Assembly: GCF_000317085.1 (NCBI RefSeq)
Contig: NC_019702.1
Location: forward strand, 464,394 to 528,393
Origin: Synechococcus sp. PCC 7502
Lineage (GTDB): Bacteria; Cyanobacteriota; Cyanobacteriia; Pseudanabaenales; Pseudanabaenaceae
Reading direction: 5' to 3'
Length of the DNA stretch: 64,000 bases
Shown here: piece by piece, positions 1-7,922 of the stretch
Numbering within the stretch: position 1 is the stretch's first letter
Layout: each line of letters begins with the position of its first letter
The notes under the pieces: model-generated
Database searches by the model: none
What the model was told of the DNA's origin: nothing
The model's input: only the letters and a program-made list of their open reading frames with translations
Translations under genes and position numbers: made by a program

Positions 1-106
1 TGAAGCAGCCCTATCCCTAAATCCTGAATTTAAGGAGGCATATAGTAATCTAGGCTTCATGACCACCCAAGCCCCAAATTTATCGATCAATTCAAATGCA
101 AGTTAA
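1..106 (+). CDS. C-terminal end of a TPR-repeat protein (partial)
   Basis: The gene enters from the left edge and only the last 34 codons are visible, read from base 2 to the TAA at 104-106. The residues fit the second half of a tetratricopeptide repeat: A-x-x-L-N-P-x-F-x-E-A-Y-x-N-L-G. A short Ser/Asn-rich tail without repeat character follows. TPR proteins are protein-interaction scaffolds; which one this is cannot be told from the fragment. About 105 bases without a gene separate it from the next coding region. Confidence 0.6.
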   Translation, partial: EAALSLNPEFKEAYSNLGFMTTQAPNLSINSNAS

Positions 107-210
107 AGTCCAAAATGAAATTTAAATTAAATCTTTACAAGATTGACTAGACAAGATCAGTGATTACCAATACAATGTATCGGCAAACAAAGGTATCCTG
201 TCACCTTTTA

Positions 211-215
211 GGAGG
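211..215 (+). promoter_or_regulatory. Shine-Dalgarno GGAGG pointing to an ATT codon
   Basis: A perfect GGAGG lies 5 bases before ATT at 221, in the frame of the STAS gene. The frame is open from 212, just after a TAG at 209-211. The first conventional start (GTG at 245) has no Shine-Dalgarno near it. This suggests that translation may begin at AUU. Confidence 0.5.
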
Positions 216-244
216 TCGCTATTCCCGAACAACTAAACCTGACT

Positions 245-595
245 GTGAGTTTGAGAGGCAGCCGCGAAGTCAAGGAAAACTATCAAATATTTCGCCTCAC
301 TGGTCTGTTAGATGCTTTCTCTGAACCCGATTTTCGTCGAGTTGTCAGTAAATGTATTGATGATGGACCCACAAATATAATTTTAGACCTGTCAGCAATT
401 GATTTTATTGACAGTTCAGGTTTAGGCGTGTTGGTGCAGATGGCAAAAAAAACCCAAAGTGTAAATGGGAAGCTTCAAGTAATCAGTAACCCCCGTGTAA
501 CCCAGACTGTAAAATTAGTAAGATTAGAACAGTTTTTGTCTCTACAACCAAATATTGAATCAGCTCTTGAGAATTTGGCGAGTGGTGCGGCTTAG
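245..595 (+). CDS. STAS-domain anti-sigma factor antagonist
   Basis: The product is a single STAS domain of the SpoIIAA/RsbV type, about 116 residues from the GTG at 245. The loop D-F-I-D-S-S-G-L-G (residues 53-61) holds the serine that the partner kinase phosphorylates in this family, so the phospho-switch looks intact. Such proteins release sigma factors or other targets by binding an anti-sigma kinase. No kinase gene lies next to it. The frame is open upstream to 212. An in-frame ATT at 221 with GGAGG at 211-215 would add eight residues (I-P-E-Q-L-N-L-T) and may be the real start. The next gene begins 11 bases downstream, so the two may be co-transcribed. Confidence 0.85.
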   Translation: MSLRGSREVKENYQIFRLTGLLDAFSEPDFRRVVSKCIDDGPTNIILDLSAIDFIDSSGLGVLVQMAKKTQSVNGKLQVISNPRVTQTVKLVRLEQFLSLQPNIESALENLASGAA

Positions 596-606
596 GGGAT
601 GACTTA

Positions 607-999
607 ATGTCATTATTCAAGATTCCAAATGCTACGGTCGCTGAAATTTCTACACCCTCACTTGCCTATATTGGTGATGCGGTATATGAGTTGCATGTTA
701 GAATGTACTACCTCAGTCCTCCGCGTACAGCCAGTGCCTATCATCAACTTGTCGTAGCAAAAGTTAGGGCTGAAAATCAAGCCAAGCAACTTGATCGCCT
801 CATTCAAACGCTATTTCTTAATGATGCAGAGTCTGACCTAGTGAAAAGAGGACGTAATGCCGCAGGTTACGCCTCTCGGAACATTGATCCAGCAATTTAT
901 CAAAAAGCAACGGGTTTTGAGACTTTAATTGGTTACCTCTACCTCACTGATCACGATCGCCTGCACCAAATTTTTGAACAAATAGACCATGAAATTTAA
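607..999 (+). CDS. mrnC: Mini-ribonuclease III
   Basis: This is a stand-alone RNase III catalytic domain of 130 residues with no double-stranded-RNA-binding domain, which defines Mini-III. The signature Y-I-G-D-A-V-Y-E (residues 21-28) contains the metal-binding Asp24, and the second acidic patch is near [10 protein letters not shown] (about 104-113). In Bacillus this enzyme matures 23S rRNA ends. The stop overlaps the start of the following rRNA methyltransferase gene by 11 bases, so the two are translationally coupled and probably both serve 23S rRNA maturation. Confidence 0.9.
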   Translation: MSLFKIPNATVAEISTPSLAYIGDAVYELHVRMYYLSPPRTASAYHQLVVAKVRAENQAKQLDRLIQTLFLNDAESDLVKRGRNAAGYASRNIDPAIYQKATGFETLIGYLYLTDHDRLHQIFEQIDHEI

Positions 1000-2398
1000 A
1001 AACAAAGCCTCCATCGGCAAGCCCAAGCGTTCTTCTGAGCAATCCTCTAGTGGGGATCAGTATGAGCGCAGAGATAATTGGGAAAAACCAGATCGATCTC
1101 AGGCTTATGATCGGCGAGATCGGCATGAGCATGATCGTTCCTTTGATCGAAATAGAGAGCGCTCTGAAGAAAGACTAAATGAAAGACCGAATAGATATAC
1201 TCCCCCTCGTCCACAACGCAAATCATCGGAAGAGTGGGATCGTCCAGAGCGTCTTGATCGCCGCGATCGCCAGCCCTTATCTCATAATCAATCAAATCAA
1301 GAGCCTAGTAAGCCAGTGCTTAAGGCTTCGGGTTATGTGCCTAGACCTGATCGTGATCGTTCTGATTCCCCTGATCGCTCATTTAATCAAGAAGATGATC
1401 GTGGGTTTGAACCACCTATTAAGCCAATCAGAAATCGTAACTCAGATTATAGCGATCGCTATTCGGGCTATGGATCAGATCGACCAGAAGGAAAGAAAAT
1501 TGAAAGATCGGAAGGTCGTAAATTTATAGCTACTAGATCGTCAGACCTTAAAGGATTTAAATCAGAGCAAAGATTTGATCGCAATAAAGATAATTCTGAC
1601 TCCCAAACTTCTGCTAGTTATGACCTAGAAGAAAATCCAGACTTAATCTATGGTCGCCATGCGGTTTCCTCTGCAATTTCTGAAGGGGGAAGGTCAATTC
1701 ATCGCATTTGGGTTACACCGAAACTGCGCTATGCCCCAGATTTTTTACCCTTGGTTACAGCCGCTAAGGCGATCGGAGCCGTAATTGATGAAGTTGATAT
1801 TAGTCGCCTCAATCAAATTACTAACTATGCTAAACATCAAGGTATTGTGGCACAGGTGGCTGCCTACGAATATGTGGAACTAGATGAATTGATTGCTACA
1901 GCCAAAGCCAAATCTAATCAGCCCGTGATTATTGTTGCAGACAGCATTACTGATCCTCATAACTTAGGTGCCATAATTCGCTCGGCAGAGGCTTTAGGTG
2001 CACAGGGAATTGTGATTCCCCAACGTCGGGCAGTGGGAGTAACTTCTGCGGTTGCTAAGGTGGCGGCAGGAGCTTTGGAAAACTTTCCTGTGGCAAGGGT
2101 AATTAATCTGAATCGGGCGTTAGAGCAGTTAAAAACTGACGGATTTTGGATTTATGGTACGGCTGCTGATGCGGGGCAACCTGTGCATAAGGTTAAATTT
2201 GATGGGGCGATCGCTTTAGTCGTCGGGGCAGAAGGAGAAGGATTAAGCTTAACGATTCAGCGATCCTGTGATATTTTAGTCTCAATTCCCCTTGAAGGAA
2301 AAACCAACTGTTTAAATGCTTCTGTAGCTACAGGTATGGCGTTATATGAAATATTTAGGCAGAGATGGGTAAATAAGTTAAGTTTGAACACTATGTAA
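989..2398 (+). CDS. rlmB: TrmH/SpoU-family 23S rRNA 2'-O-ribose methyltransferase
   Basis: The C-terminal half (from about residue 217, [11 protein letters not shown]) is a complete SpoU methyltransferase. It has the substrate-binding L30e-like part, motif 1 around [11 protein letters not shown], motif 2 [10 protein letters not shown] and motif 3 [15 protein letters not shown]. The trefoil-knot fold uses S-adenosylmethionine to methylate a guanosine ribose; RlmB acts at G2251 of 23S rRNA. About 215 N-terminal residues form a disordered-looking extension extremely rich in Arg, Asp, Ser and Pro. The gene overlaps mrnC by 11 bases. The exact target nucleotide is inferred from the family. Confidence 0.88.
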   Translation: MKFKNKASIGKPKRSSEQSSSGDQYERRDNWEKPDRSQAYDRRDRHEHDRSFDRNRERSEERLNERPNRYTPPRPQRKSSEEWDRPERLDRRDRQPLSHNQSNQEPSKPVLKASGYVPRPDRDRSDSPDRSFNQEDDRGFEPPIKPIRNRNSDYSDRYSGYGSDRPEGKKIERSEGRKFIATRSSDLKGFKSEQRFDRNKDNSDSQTSASYDLEENPDLIYGRHAVSSAISEGGRSIHRIWVTPKLRYAPDFLPLVTAAKAIGAVIDEVDISRLNQITNYAKHQGIVAQVAAYEYVELDELIATAKAKSNQPVIIVADSITDPHNLGAIIRSAEALGAQGIVIPQRRAVGVTSAVAKVAAGALENFPVARVINLNRALEQLKTDGFWIYGTAADAGQPVHKVKFDGAIALVVGAEGEGLSLTIQRSCDILVSIPLEGKTNCLNASVATGMALYEIFRQRWVNKLSLNTM

Positions 2399-2446
2399 GA
2401 AATACCTAGTGTAAGATAGTTGTAAATTTTTATTAAAGGTGTTTCA

Positions 2447-2758
2447 GTGATGGAAGTAACTGATAACTTAAAGGAAATATTTATCTCTTTTGTAGATACA
2501 ATTGGAGTCGCTGTATGGGTAGAAATAGTTACTGAGTCTCCAACTTGCACATACTACTTTGGTCCTTTTTCTGGTATTGCTGAAGCAGAAATTGTTAAAA
2601 GCGGCTATGTGGAAGACCTAGAGAGCGAAAAAGCCATAATTAAGTCAATAGTAGTTAAACGCTGTAAGCCTCAAGAATTAACCATCTTTGACGAATCTGC
2701 GGATGATCTCCTTAACGGCAGTACCCACAAATTAGTTTTGACCAATCAGATTAGTTAA
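2447..2758 (+). CDS. DUF1816-domain protein
   Basis: A 103-residue protein of the cyanobacterial DUF1816 family. The recognisable core is V-A-V-W-V-E-I-V-T, then C-T-Y-Y-F-G-P-F (about residues 35-42), then a segment resembling the family's surface loop. The family's function is unknown; some members occur near phycobilisome genes. The start is either GTG 2447 or ATG 2450, both just after AAAGGTG. The gene converges on pgl with a 15-base gap. Confidence 0.75.
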   Translation: MMEVTDNLKEIFISFVDTIGVAVWVEIVTESPTCTYYFGPFSGIAEAEIVKSGYVEDLESEKAIIKSIVVKRCKPQELTIFDESADDLLNGSTHKLVLTNQIS

Positions 2759-2773
2759 TTGCAGATATAAATA

Positions 2774-3481
2774 CTAGGTAATTAGCCAAGTTGCGGTTTT
2801 AGTGATTAGGCGGGCGGGATAAAGTTGATCATCCTCTGATTCTGCCATCACTGCTTTTAAGGCATTTTCCTTACCTGCGCTTGGGACTAGGAATAGAATT
2901 TGTTTGGCTTGATTAATTAACTGGGCAGTAAAGGTTAAACGCGGTTGTTGATCTTTCTCTCCGACAGTAATTAAGCGATCGCTCACAGTTAGAGCCTTGG
3001 TATGGGGAAATAAAGATGCGGTATGTCCATCATCGCCCAGCCCCAATAAAATTAAATCAAAATTGGGATATTCACCAATATTAAGGTTAAAAAATTCCTG
3101 TAAGTGGGTTTCATATTTTTGAGCAGCGATCGCTGGATCAGATTCATCCGTAGGCATTGGATGGATATTTTCGGGTGGAATAGCCACATGATCTAACCAA
3201 GCTTTACGGGTCATACCTTCATTACTTTGGGGATCGGTAACAGGGACATAACGTTCATCGCCCCAAAATACATGCACTTTTTGCCAATCTAGGTTTTGTT
3301 CTGCCAATTTTTCGTAAAGGAGCTTGGGAGTACTGCCGCCAGAGGCTACTAACGTAAATTTATTATTAACAGCTATAGATTCTTGGTAAGCATTTAACAC
3401 TAACTCTAAAGCTCTAGCAGTTAAGGCAGAGCGATCGCTTAAAGTTTCAACATGTCTAGAAATATGAATATTCTTAACCAT
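2774..3481 (-). CDS. pgl: 6-phosphogluconolactonase
   Basis: A 235-residue protein of the SugarP_isomerase/NagB-like fold. Diagnostic motifs are A-S-G-G-S-T-P-K (near residue 47), W-G-D-E-R-Y-V-P (near 73) and L-G-L-G-D-D-G-H-T-A-S-L-F-P (near 146), typical of Pgl and distinct from NagB. It hydrolyses 6-phosphoglucono-1,5-lactone in the oxidative pentose phosphate pathway, the main route for cyanobacterial glycogen breakdown in the dark. Length is normal for the family. A KDPG-type aldolase gene at 18.8 kb could use a related intermediate, but the two genes are not linked. Confidence 0.92.
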   Translation of the reverse strand: MVKNIHISRHVETLSDRSALTARALELVLNAYQESIAVNNKFTLVASGGSTPKLLYEKLAEQNLDWQKVHVFWGDERYVPVTDPQSNEGMTRKAWLDHVAIPPENIHPMPTDESDPAIAAQKYETHLQEFFNLNIGEYPNFDLILLGLGDDGHTASLFPHTKALTVSDRLITVGEKDQQPRLTFTAQLINQAKQILFLVPSAGKENALKAVMAESEDDQLYPARLITKTATWLIT

Positions 3482-3601
3482 AATCTGAGTGGATTTCTAA
3501 AATTTTGTAGTGTTTTGTGTGATCTTTGACTGTTCAGCTTTTCAATGGTTTAATTTGGGAAAGGCAATTGTTACGGAAATCTTAAGCCGAGGTACTGCCC
3601 T

Positions 3602-3811
3602 ATGACTCCATCTATTATGCGTTTGTTTTGGAACTTAGTATATCAAGCCCAACCTAATCTGATCCTGCACCTTGAAGATGATAAGCTAACAAACTGGTTG
3701 ACCGATCAGGTAAGACAAAGATTATGTCTAGATCGCCACCAAGAAGACGATCTAAGTAGTTATATTAGCGATCGCATTCCTCTAATTCGGGATATTGCCA
3801 GTAATCAATAA
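3602..3811 (+). CDS. Small conserved-looking hypothetical protein
   Basis: A 69-residue soluble protein with no membrane segment and no family I recognise. It has an N-terminal hydrophobic helix-like stretch (F-W-N-L-V-Y) and an acidic middle (H-L-E-D-D-K, H-Q-E-D-D-L). It ends 13 bases before the aminotransferase start on the same strand, which supports an operon and real coding status. No function can be assigned. Confidence 0.6.
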   Translation: MTPSIMRLFWNLVYQAQPNLILHLEDDKLTNWLTDQVRQRLCLDRHQEDDLSSYISDRIPLIRDIASNQ

Positions 3812-3824
3812 AAAATGCAAATAA

Positions 3825-5000
3825 ATGCAGTTTAGCGATCGCCTTAAGCCCATAGCTCATAATGTCTTTGCCGATATGGACAAAGCCAAGAGCCTAATTC
3901 AAGGGCATAGCTTAATTGATTTATCCTTAGGTTCTTCAGATTTACCCACATCTCCAAAAATTTTAGAAGCGATCTCCACCGCTTTAAAAGATCCCCAGAC
4001 CCACGGTTATTCCTTATTTGCCAGTACTAAAGACTTTCGCATTGCCGTCTCGAATTGGCTCATTAACCGATTTGGTATAACTGTCGATCCCGAAACCGAG
4101 GTTTTACCATTAATTGGCTCTCAAGAAGGAACAGCGCACTTACCCCTAGCTATTCTTAATCCCGGCGACTATGCCCTTTTACAAGACCCTGGCTATCCGT
4201 CCCACTATGGCGGTATTCATTTAGCCTCTGGACAAATTTATGGGATGCCTTTACGGGCAGGGAATCAGTATTTACCTGTATTTGCTGATATTCCCAAGCC
4301 GATTGTGACTGCGGCAAAAATGATGGTGTTGAGCTACCCCCATAATCCGACGACGGCGATCGCTTCTTTAGAATTTTTGCAGTCGGCAGTGGCATTTTGT
4401 CAGCTTCACAATCTAGTTTTAGTCCATGATTTTCCTTACCTTGATCTAGTGTTTAATGGGGCAAAGGCTCCATCGATTCTCCAAGCAGACCCCGATCGCA
4501 GTGTTAGCATTGAGTTTTTTACCCTGTCTAAGTCCTATAACATGGGGGGATTTAGGGTTGGGTTTGCCGTTGGTAATCGCAATTTAATTCAGGCACTACG
4601 TGAAGTCAAAGCTGTAGTGGATTTTAATCAATATCAAGGCATTATGCGGGGAGCAATCGCGGCTCTAAATAGTAAAGACGGGGAAATTCTGGCAGTCGCA
4701 AACACATTTAAACACCGTCGAGACGTTATGGTAAATGCCCTTCATACCATTGGCTGGGACGTACCGATCCCCGATGCAACTATGTATATTTGGGCGCAGC
4801 TACCACAGCAACTGAGGAAAAAGTTTGATTCCGTAAAATACTGCTTAAATTTAATCCAATCTACGGGAGTGGCTTTATCACCCGGTAATGGCTTTGGTAA
4901 ATGTGGAGAGGGTTATGTGCGGTTAGCATTGGTACATCCGCCTGAATTGCTTACGACAGCAGCACAGCGTATTGGTGATTTTAATTCTGGACAATTTTAG
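3825..5000 (+). CDS. PLP-dependent aminotransferase, class I/II (DapL/AspC-like)
   Basis: A fold-type I aminotransferase of 391 residues. The PLP lysine is Lys236 in T-L-S-K-S-Y-N-M-G-G-F-R-V-G. The substrate/PLP motifs S-Y-P-H-N-P-T-T (near 167) and D-F-P-Y-L-D (near 200) are present, as is the C-terminal carboxylate-binding Arg in E-G-Y-V-R-L-A-L. The sequence style resembles the LL-diaminopimelate/succinyl-diaminopimelate aminotransferase group, which would place it in lysine or cell-wall biosynthesis. Substrate specificity cannot be fixed by reading alone. No terminator is visible after the stop. Confidence 0.85.
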   Translation: MQFSDRLKPIAHNVFADMDKAKSLIQGHSLIDLSLGSSDLPTSPKILEAISTALKDPQTHGYSLFASTKDFRIAVSNWLINRFGITVDPETEVLPLIGSQEGTAHLPLAILNPGDYALLQDPGYPSHYGGIHLASGQIYGMPLRAGNQYLPVFADIPKPIVTAAKMMVLSYPHNPTTAIASLEFLQSAVAFCQLHNLVLVHDFPYLDLVFNGAKAPSILQADPDRSVSIEFFTLSKSYNMGGFRVGFAVGNRNLIQALREVKAVVDFNQYQGIMRGAIAALNSKDGEILAVANTFKHRRDVMVNALHTIGWDVPIPDATMYIWAQLPQQLRKKFDSVKYCLNLIQSTGVALSPGNGFGKCGEGYVRLALVHPPELLTTAAQRIGDFNSGQF

Positions 5001-5163
5001 GACACAAATTTAAGACGCAAATTTAATAATTAATGCAATAACTGGCTCAAAATCTGATTCTGCCCTATATGATTAATCTTAATCAAAGCTATGGAGATCG
5101 CAGCCAATAAGTATAAATAGGCATTAGGCAAATCACAAAAACTAGAGCAAACAATATCTTAAG

Positions 5164-5502
5164 ATGAATATGGTTTGGATTGTTGTTACTATACACTTGC
5201 TATTGAGCTTGGGACTACTCTGGGCTAGTTGGCAAGCTTGGCAATTGAGGGTAGTTTTAAATTCTGTAGCTAATACAGTAAATGGCTACGCCCGTGCCTG
5301 TGAGCAAGGATTATCGGTTTCACCACCAGCAATTCTAATTGCCCAGCAAGGGGCGGCTGTTGCTAAAGTGCAGTATAAAAATTTATTACCGCAAATCAAA
5401 CGAGTCCAACTGATTCTATCTATCGTCAGTCGGTTACAGTCATTGGGTAAATTTCGGAAGAATTCTAGAAGGAGCGATCGCTATGGCAAACGGCACAGGT
5501 AA
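5164..5502 (+). CDS. Small single-pass membrane protein
   Basis: A 112-residue protein with one N-terminal hydrophobic helix (about residues 3-24, I-V-V-T-I-H-L-L-L-S-L-G-L-L-W-A). A central cytosolic or periplasmic region and a strongly basic C-terminus (R-K-N-S-R-R-S-D-R-Y-G-K-R-H-R) follow. Its last 20 bases overlap the YtxH gene, and it heads a run of four co-directional, closely packed genes. I do not recognise the family. Position suggests a role with the two envelope-type proteins that follow. Confidence 0.7.
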   Translation: MNMVWIVVTIHLLLSLGLLWASWQAWQLRVVLNSVANTVNGYARACEQGLSVSPPAILIAQQGAAVAKVQYKNLLPQIKRVQLILSIVSRLQSLGKFRKNSRRSDRYGKRHR

Positions 5503-5830
5503 ATTTATCGGCGGATTTTTAATCGGTGGTGCTGTGGGTACGGTTTTAGGTTTATTGCTTGCTCCCAAAACTGGGAAAGAAACCCGCAGACTATTGCGTA
5601 AATCGGCAGATGCCATTCCTGAAATTGCCAGCGATATTGCCAATGATATTAGTGCCAACGTGCAGCAGCAAGCTGATCGCTTTACAGAACAAGCAGGAAA
5701 AACCATTGATAGTACGATTGAAAGAATGCAGGAGGCGATCGCAGTGGGGAAAGATGCCAGCCAAAAGTTACGCCAAGAACTCAATGCTATGAAGGTTCCC
5801 AGCATCAATGCAGATGAAGATAATTTATGA
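5483..5830 (+). CDS. YtxH-domain protein
   Basis: A 115-residue protein with the YtxH signature: an N-terminal Gly/Ala-rich membrane helix (G-G-F-L-I-G-G-A-V-G-T-V-L-G-L-L-L-A-P, about 9-27), then the conserved K-T-G-K-E-T-R and a long amphipathic/coiled-coil tail. Relatives are general-stress or envelope proteins of unknown mechanism. The start is set by AAGGAG just upstream; a HIP1 octamer (5474-5481) fills most of the space between Shine-Dalgarno and ATG. It overlaps the previous gene by 20 bases and the next by 4 (ATGA), so all three are coupled. Confidence 0.85.
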   Translation: MANGTGKFIGGFLIGGAVGTVLGLLLAPKTGKETRRLLRKSADAIPEIASDIANDISANVQQQADRFTEQAGKTIDSTIERMQEAIAVGKDASQKLRQELNAMKVPSINADEDNL

Positions 5831-6297
5831 TCGAGCCGTTGTTTTGGTTGGGATTATCAATTTTACTGGTGGCAGCAAGTTTAACTGCTCTGCTAGTAAC
5901 TGCTATTCCTGCCTTTCAAGAGTTAGCCAAAGCGGGGCGCAGTGTCCAAAAACTAGCAGATACCCTTTCCCGTGAACTTCCTCCCACCCTCGAGGCAATC
6001 CGATTAACTGGACTGGAAATCAGTGAATTAAGCGACGAATTAAATCAGGGTGCCAAAAATGCTGGGGAAGCGGTTAAGCAGGTAAATGACAGTATTAAAG
6101 GGGTTAAGAAGCAGGCAGAGAGTGTATCTATAACTACCCGTAGTGCTTTTGCGGGCTTAAAAGCAGGGTGGAAGGCATTTAGTAAGCCTAAACGTAAAAA
6201 TGGTAATCCCCTTAGGCAACTCCCTGAGGCATCACAACGCAATCAAATAGCTGATCGAACTGATAGAGATGATGTAATTAATTCAAGAGATGAATAA
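5827..6297 (+). CDS. DUF948-type membrane protein
   Basis: A 156-residue protein with one N-terminal transmembrane helix (about 5-28). A long heptad-like helical region follows, typical of DUF948 proteins, with repeats of the kind L-S-D-E-L-N-Q-G-A and V-K-Q-V-N-D-S-I. The tail is basic and hydrophilic. DUF948 and YtxH proteins are often neighbours in bacteria, and here the start codon overlaps the ytxH stop (ATGA). Function is unknown; an envelope or stress role is an inference from the family pairing. Confidence 0.75.
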   Translation: MIEPLFWLGLSILLVAASLTALLVTAIPAFQELAKAGRSVQKLADTLSRELPPTLEAIRLTGLEISELSDELNQGAKNAGEAVKQVNDSIKGVKKQAESVSITTRSAFAGLKAGWKAFSKPKRKNGNPLRQLPEASQRNQIADRTDRDDVINSRDE

Positions 6298-6300
6298 GTT

Positions 6301-6897
6301 ATGGTGCTTTGGAACTATGCCACACCTGGGATCCCCGATGAGATGTTTGACCGCTTACCTGGTATTCCCCTGAGTAAATGTGAGGTGAGGTTACTCCTAA
6401 TTAGTCATTTACGCCTGCGATCGCATTCTGTATTTTGGGACATTGGCGCAGGTACAGGCACGATCCCAGTGGAAGTAGGATTACTATGTCCTAGCTGTAA
6501 AATTGTAGCGATCGAGCGGGATCAAGAGGTAACGGGTTTAATTGATCGCAATTGCCAGAAATTTGGGATTAAAAATGCAGAAATTATTAATGGGAGTGCG
6601 CCAGAATGCCTAGATGTTCTTACAGATATTCCAGATCGAATTCTAGTAGAGGGTGGGCTAACAATTAAAGAAATTTTGGAGTACTGCTGGAATCGATTAG
6701 CGACCGGGGGCAGAATCATCGCCACTGCTGCCACCCTTGAAGGACTGTATAAAATATCTGAAAGCTTTTCTCAACTACAAGTTCGCAATATAGAAGTAGT
6801 ACAGTCATCTTTTAACCGCCTTGAAACTAGAGGTAACCGCCAAATTTTTGCGGCAGTTAACCCAATTTTTATTTTAAGTGGGGATAAAATTAGTTAA
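6301..6897 (+). CDS. cbiT: Precorrin-6B/cobalt-precorrin-6B C15-methyltransferase, decarboxylating domain (CbiT)
   Basis: A 198-residue class I methyltransferase with the CbiT opening (G-I-P-D-x-x-F near residue 10) and SAM-binding motif D-I-G-A-G-T-G-T-I-P-V-E (near 47). The motif V-A-I-E-R-D (near 69) follows, where the acid binds the ribose. CbiT methylates C15 and decarboxylates the C12 acetate side chain of cobalt-precorrin. The CbiE partner domain is not fused and not seen in the window. It starts 3 bases after the DUF948 stop, so it is expressed with a membrane-protein operon unrelated to corrinoids. Confidence 0.9.
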   Translation: MVLWNYATPGIPDEMFDRLPGIPLSKCEVRLLLISHLRLRSHSVFWDIGAGTGTIPVEVGLLCPSCKIVAIERDQEVTGLIDRNCQKFGIKNAEIINGSAPECLDVLTDIPDRILVEGGLTIKEILEYCWNRLATGGRIIATAATLEGLYKISESFSQLQVRNIEVVQSSFNRLETRGNRQIFAAVNPIFILSGDKIS

Positions 6898-6905
6898 AAA
6901 ATTAG

Positions 6906-7922
6906 TTAACGATTAATTAAGTCTCGAACCGTACTAGATGCTGCAATCCCGGAACAGTAGGCACCCTCAAGATTTTTGCCAGCACACCAATCCCCTGCAC
7001 AAACCAAAGGTAAAGGCATTTTAGTAGTTAAACAATCAACTTCTAAAGCCTCTTCCACAAGGGCATATCGCCACCGTTGCAACTGCCACCACTCTGGTTG
7101 ACTCAACCAACTGTCCAAGTATTCCCCCGCCTTCAGTAAAATTGCCTTACCTACTTTCTCTAAGTCGGTTTCTTCTAGGGAATGTCGTGCAAACTGCGAG
7201 GTACTTTGAAACACAAATACTGGTTGGGTAACTTGGTCGGGATGTTTACTGCTGTCATAGCTGATCCAACTTAAGATAAAATCATCAACGCAGCGAAAAG
7301 CTCGCCATTGCTCAGGTATAGCTTGAGTTTTAGCATATCCCGCCATAACTGTAATATTGGGATGAAACTTGACTGACTGCACGGTCTTAAGTAATTGAGA
7401 GTTTGCCCCCAGCACGCTTTGAAATAATCCTAAAAATTGTGGTGCAGGTATAGTGGAAACGATTGCGGACGCAAATATTTGTTCACCAGTTTCGGTAGTC
7501 AGATACCATTGTTGGTCTTGAACTTTAACCTCAACAATTCTAGTTTTCAGTAAAATATCTTGATCTGTGGCTAAATGTTTGGCGATCGCTGTCATCCCGA
7601 AGGGAGAAGTATAGCGGGGATAAAGCCAACCCGAACTAGAGAATTGACTACCATCTGGACTCAATTGAGTGATCGAACGTGTCCATTCTTTGACAATACC
7701 CTGTTGTTCCAGACTATGAATAAATCTACCAAATACTTCATTGTGGACACTGACATACTGAGCACCGTGATCTGCCCAAGTTCCCTGCAATCTTCTGGTC
7801 GCTAGCCGTCCGCCAACACCTGCCGCCTTTTCTACAATTTTGATATTTAGCCCTGCCTGTCGTAATTCCTTCCCACAGCTTAACCCTGCTAAACCTGCCC
7901 CAATCACCACCACATCATACAT
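6906..7922 (-). CDS. FAD-dependent oxidoreductase (renalase/amine-oxidase-like)
   Basis: A 338-residue flavoprotein. The N-terminus is a classical dinucleotide-binding motif V-V-I-G-A-G-L-A-G-L-S-C (residues 5-16). It is followed by V-G-G-R-L-A-T-R (near 42-49) and W-A-D-H-G-A-Q-Y, as in renalase-type NAD(P)/FAD oxidoreductases. The C-terminal C-A-G-D-W-C-A-G-K-N-L-E-G-A fits the second FAD motif. The substrate is unknown; plant and cyanobacterial relatives are annotated only as oxidoreductases. Its ATG shares one base with the rimO stop (TAATG), so it is translated after rimO. Confidence 0.85.
   Translation of the reverse strand: MYDVVVIGAGLAGLSCGKELRQAGLNIKIVEKAAGVGGRLATRRLQGTWADHGAQYVSVHNEVFGRFIHSLEQQGIVKEWTRSITQLSPDGSQFSSSGWLYPRYTSPFGMTAIAKHLATDQDILLKTRIVEVKVQDQQWYLTTETGEQIFASAIVSTIPAPQFLGLFQSVLGANSQLLKTVQSVKFHPNITVMAGYAKTQAIPEQWRAFRCVDDFILSWISYDSSKHPDQVTQPVFVFQSTSQFARHSLEETDLEKVGKAILLKAGEYLDSWLSQPEWWQLQRWRYALVEEALEVDCLTTKMPLPLVCAGDWCAGKNLEGAYCSGIAASSTVRDLINR

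Noticed and set aside
1179-1529. 116-residue frame inside the rRNA methyltransferase gene
   Set aside because: It is a shadow of the repetitive GATCG-rich region, and its Ile/Arg-rich translation has no protein character.
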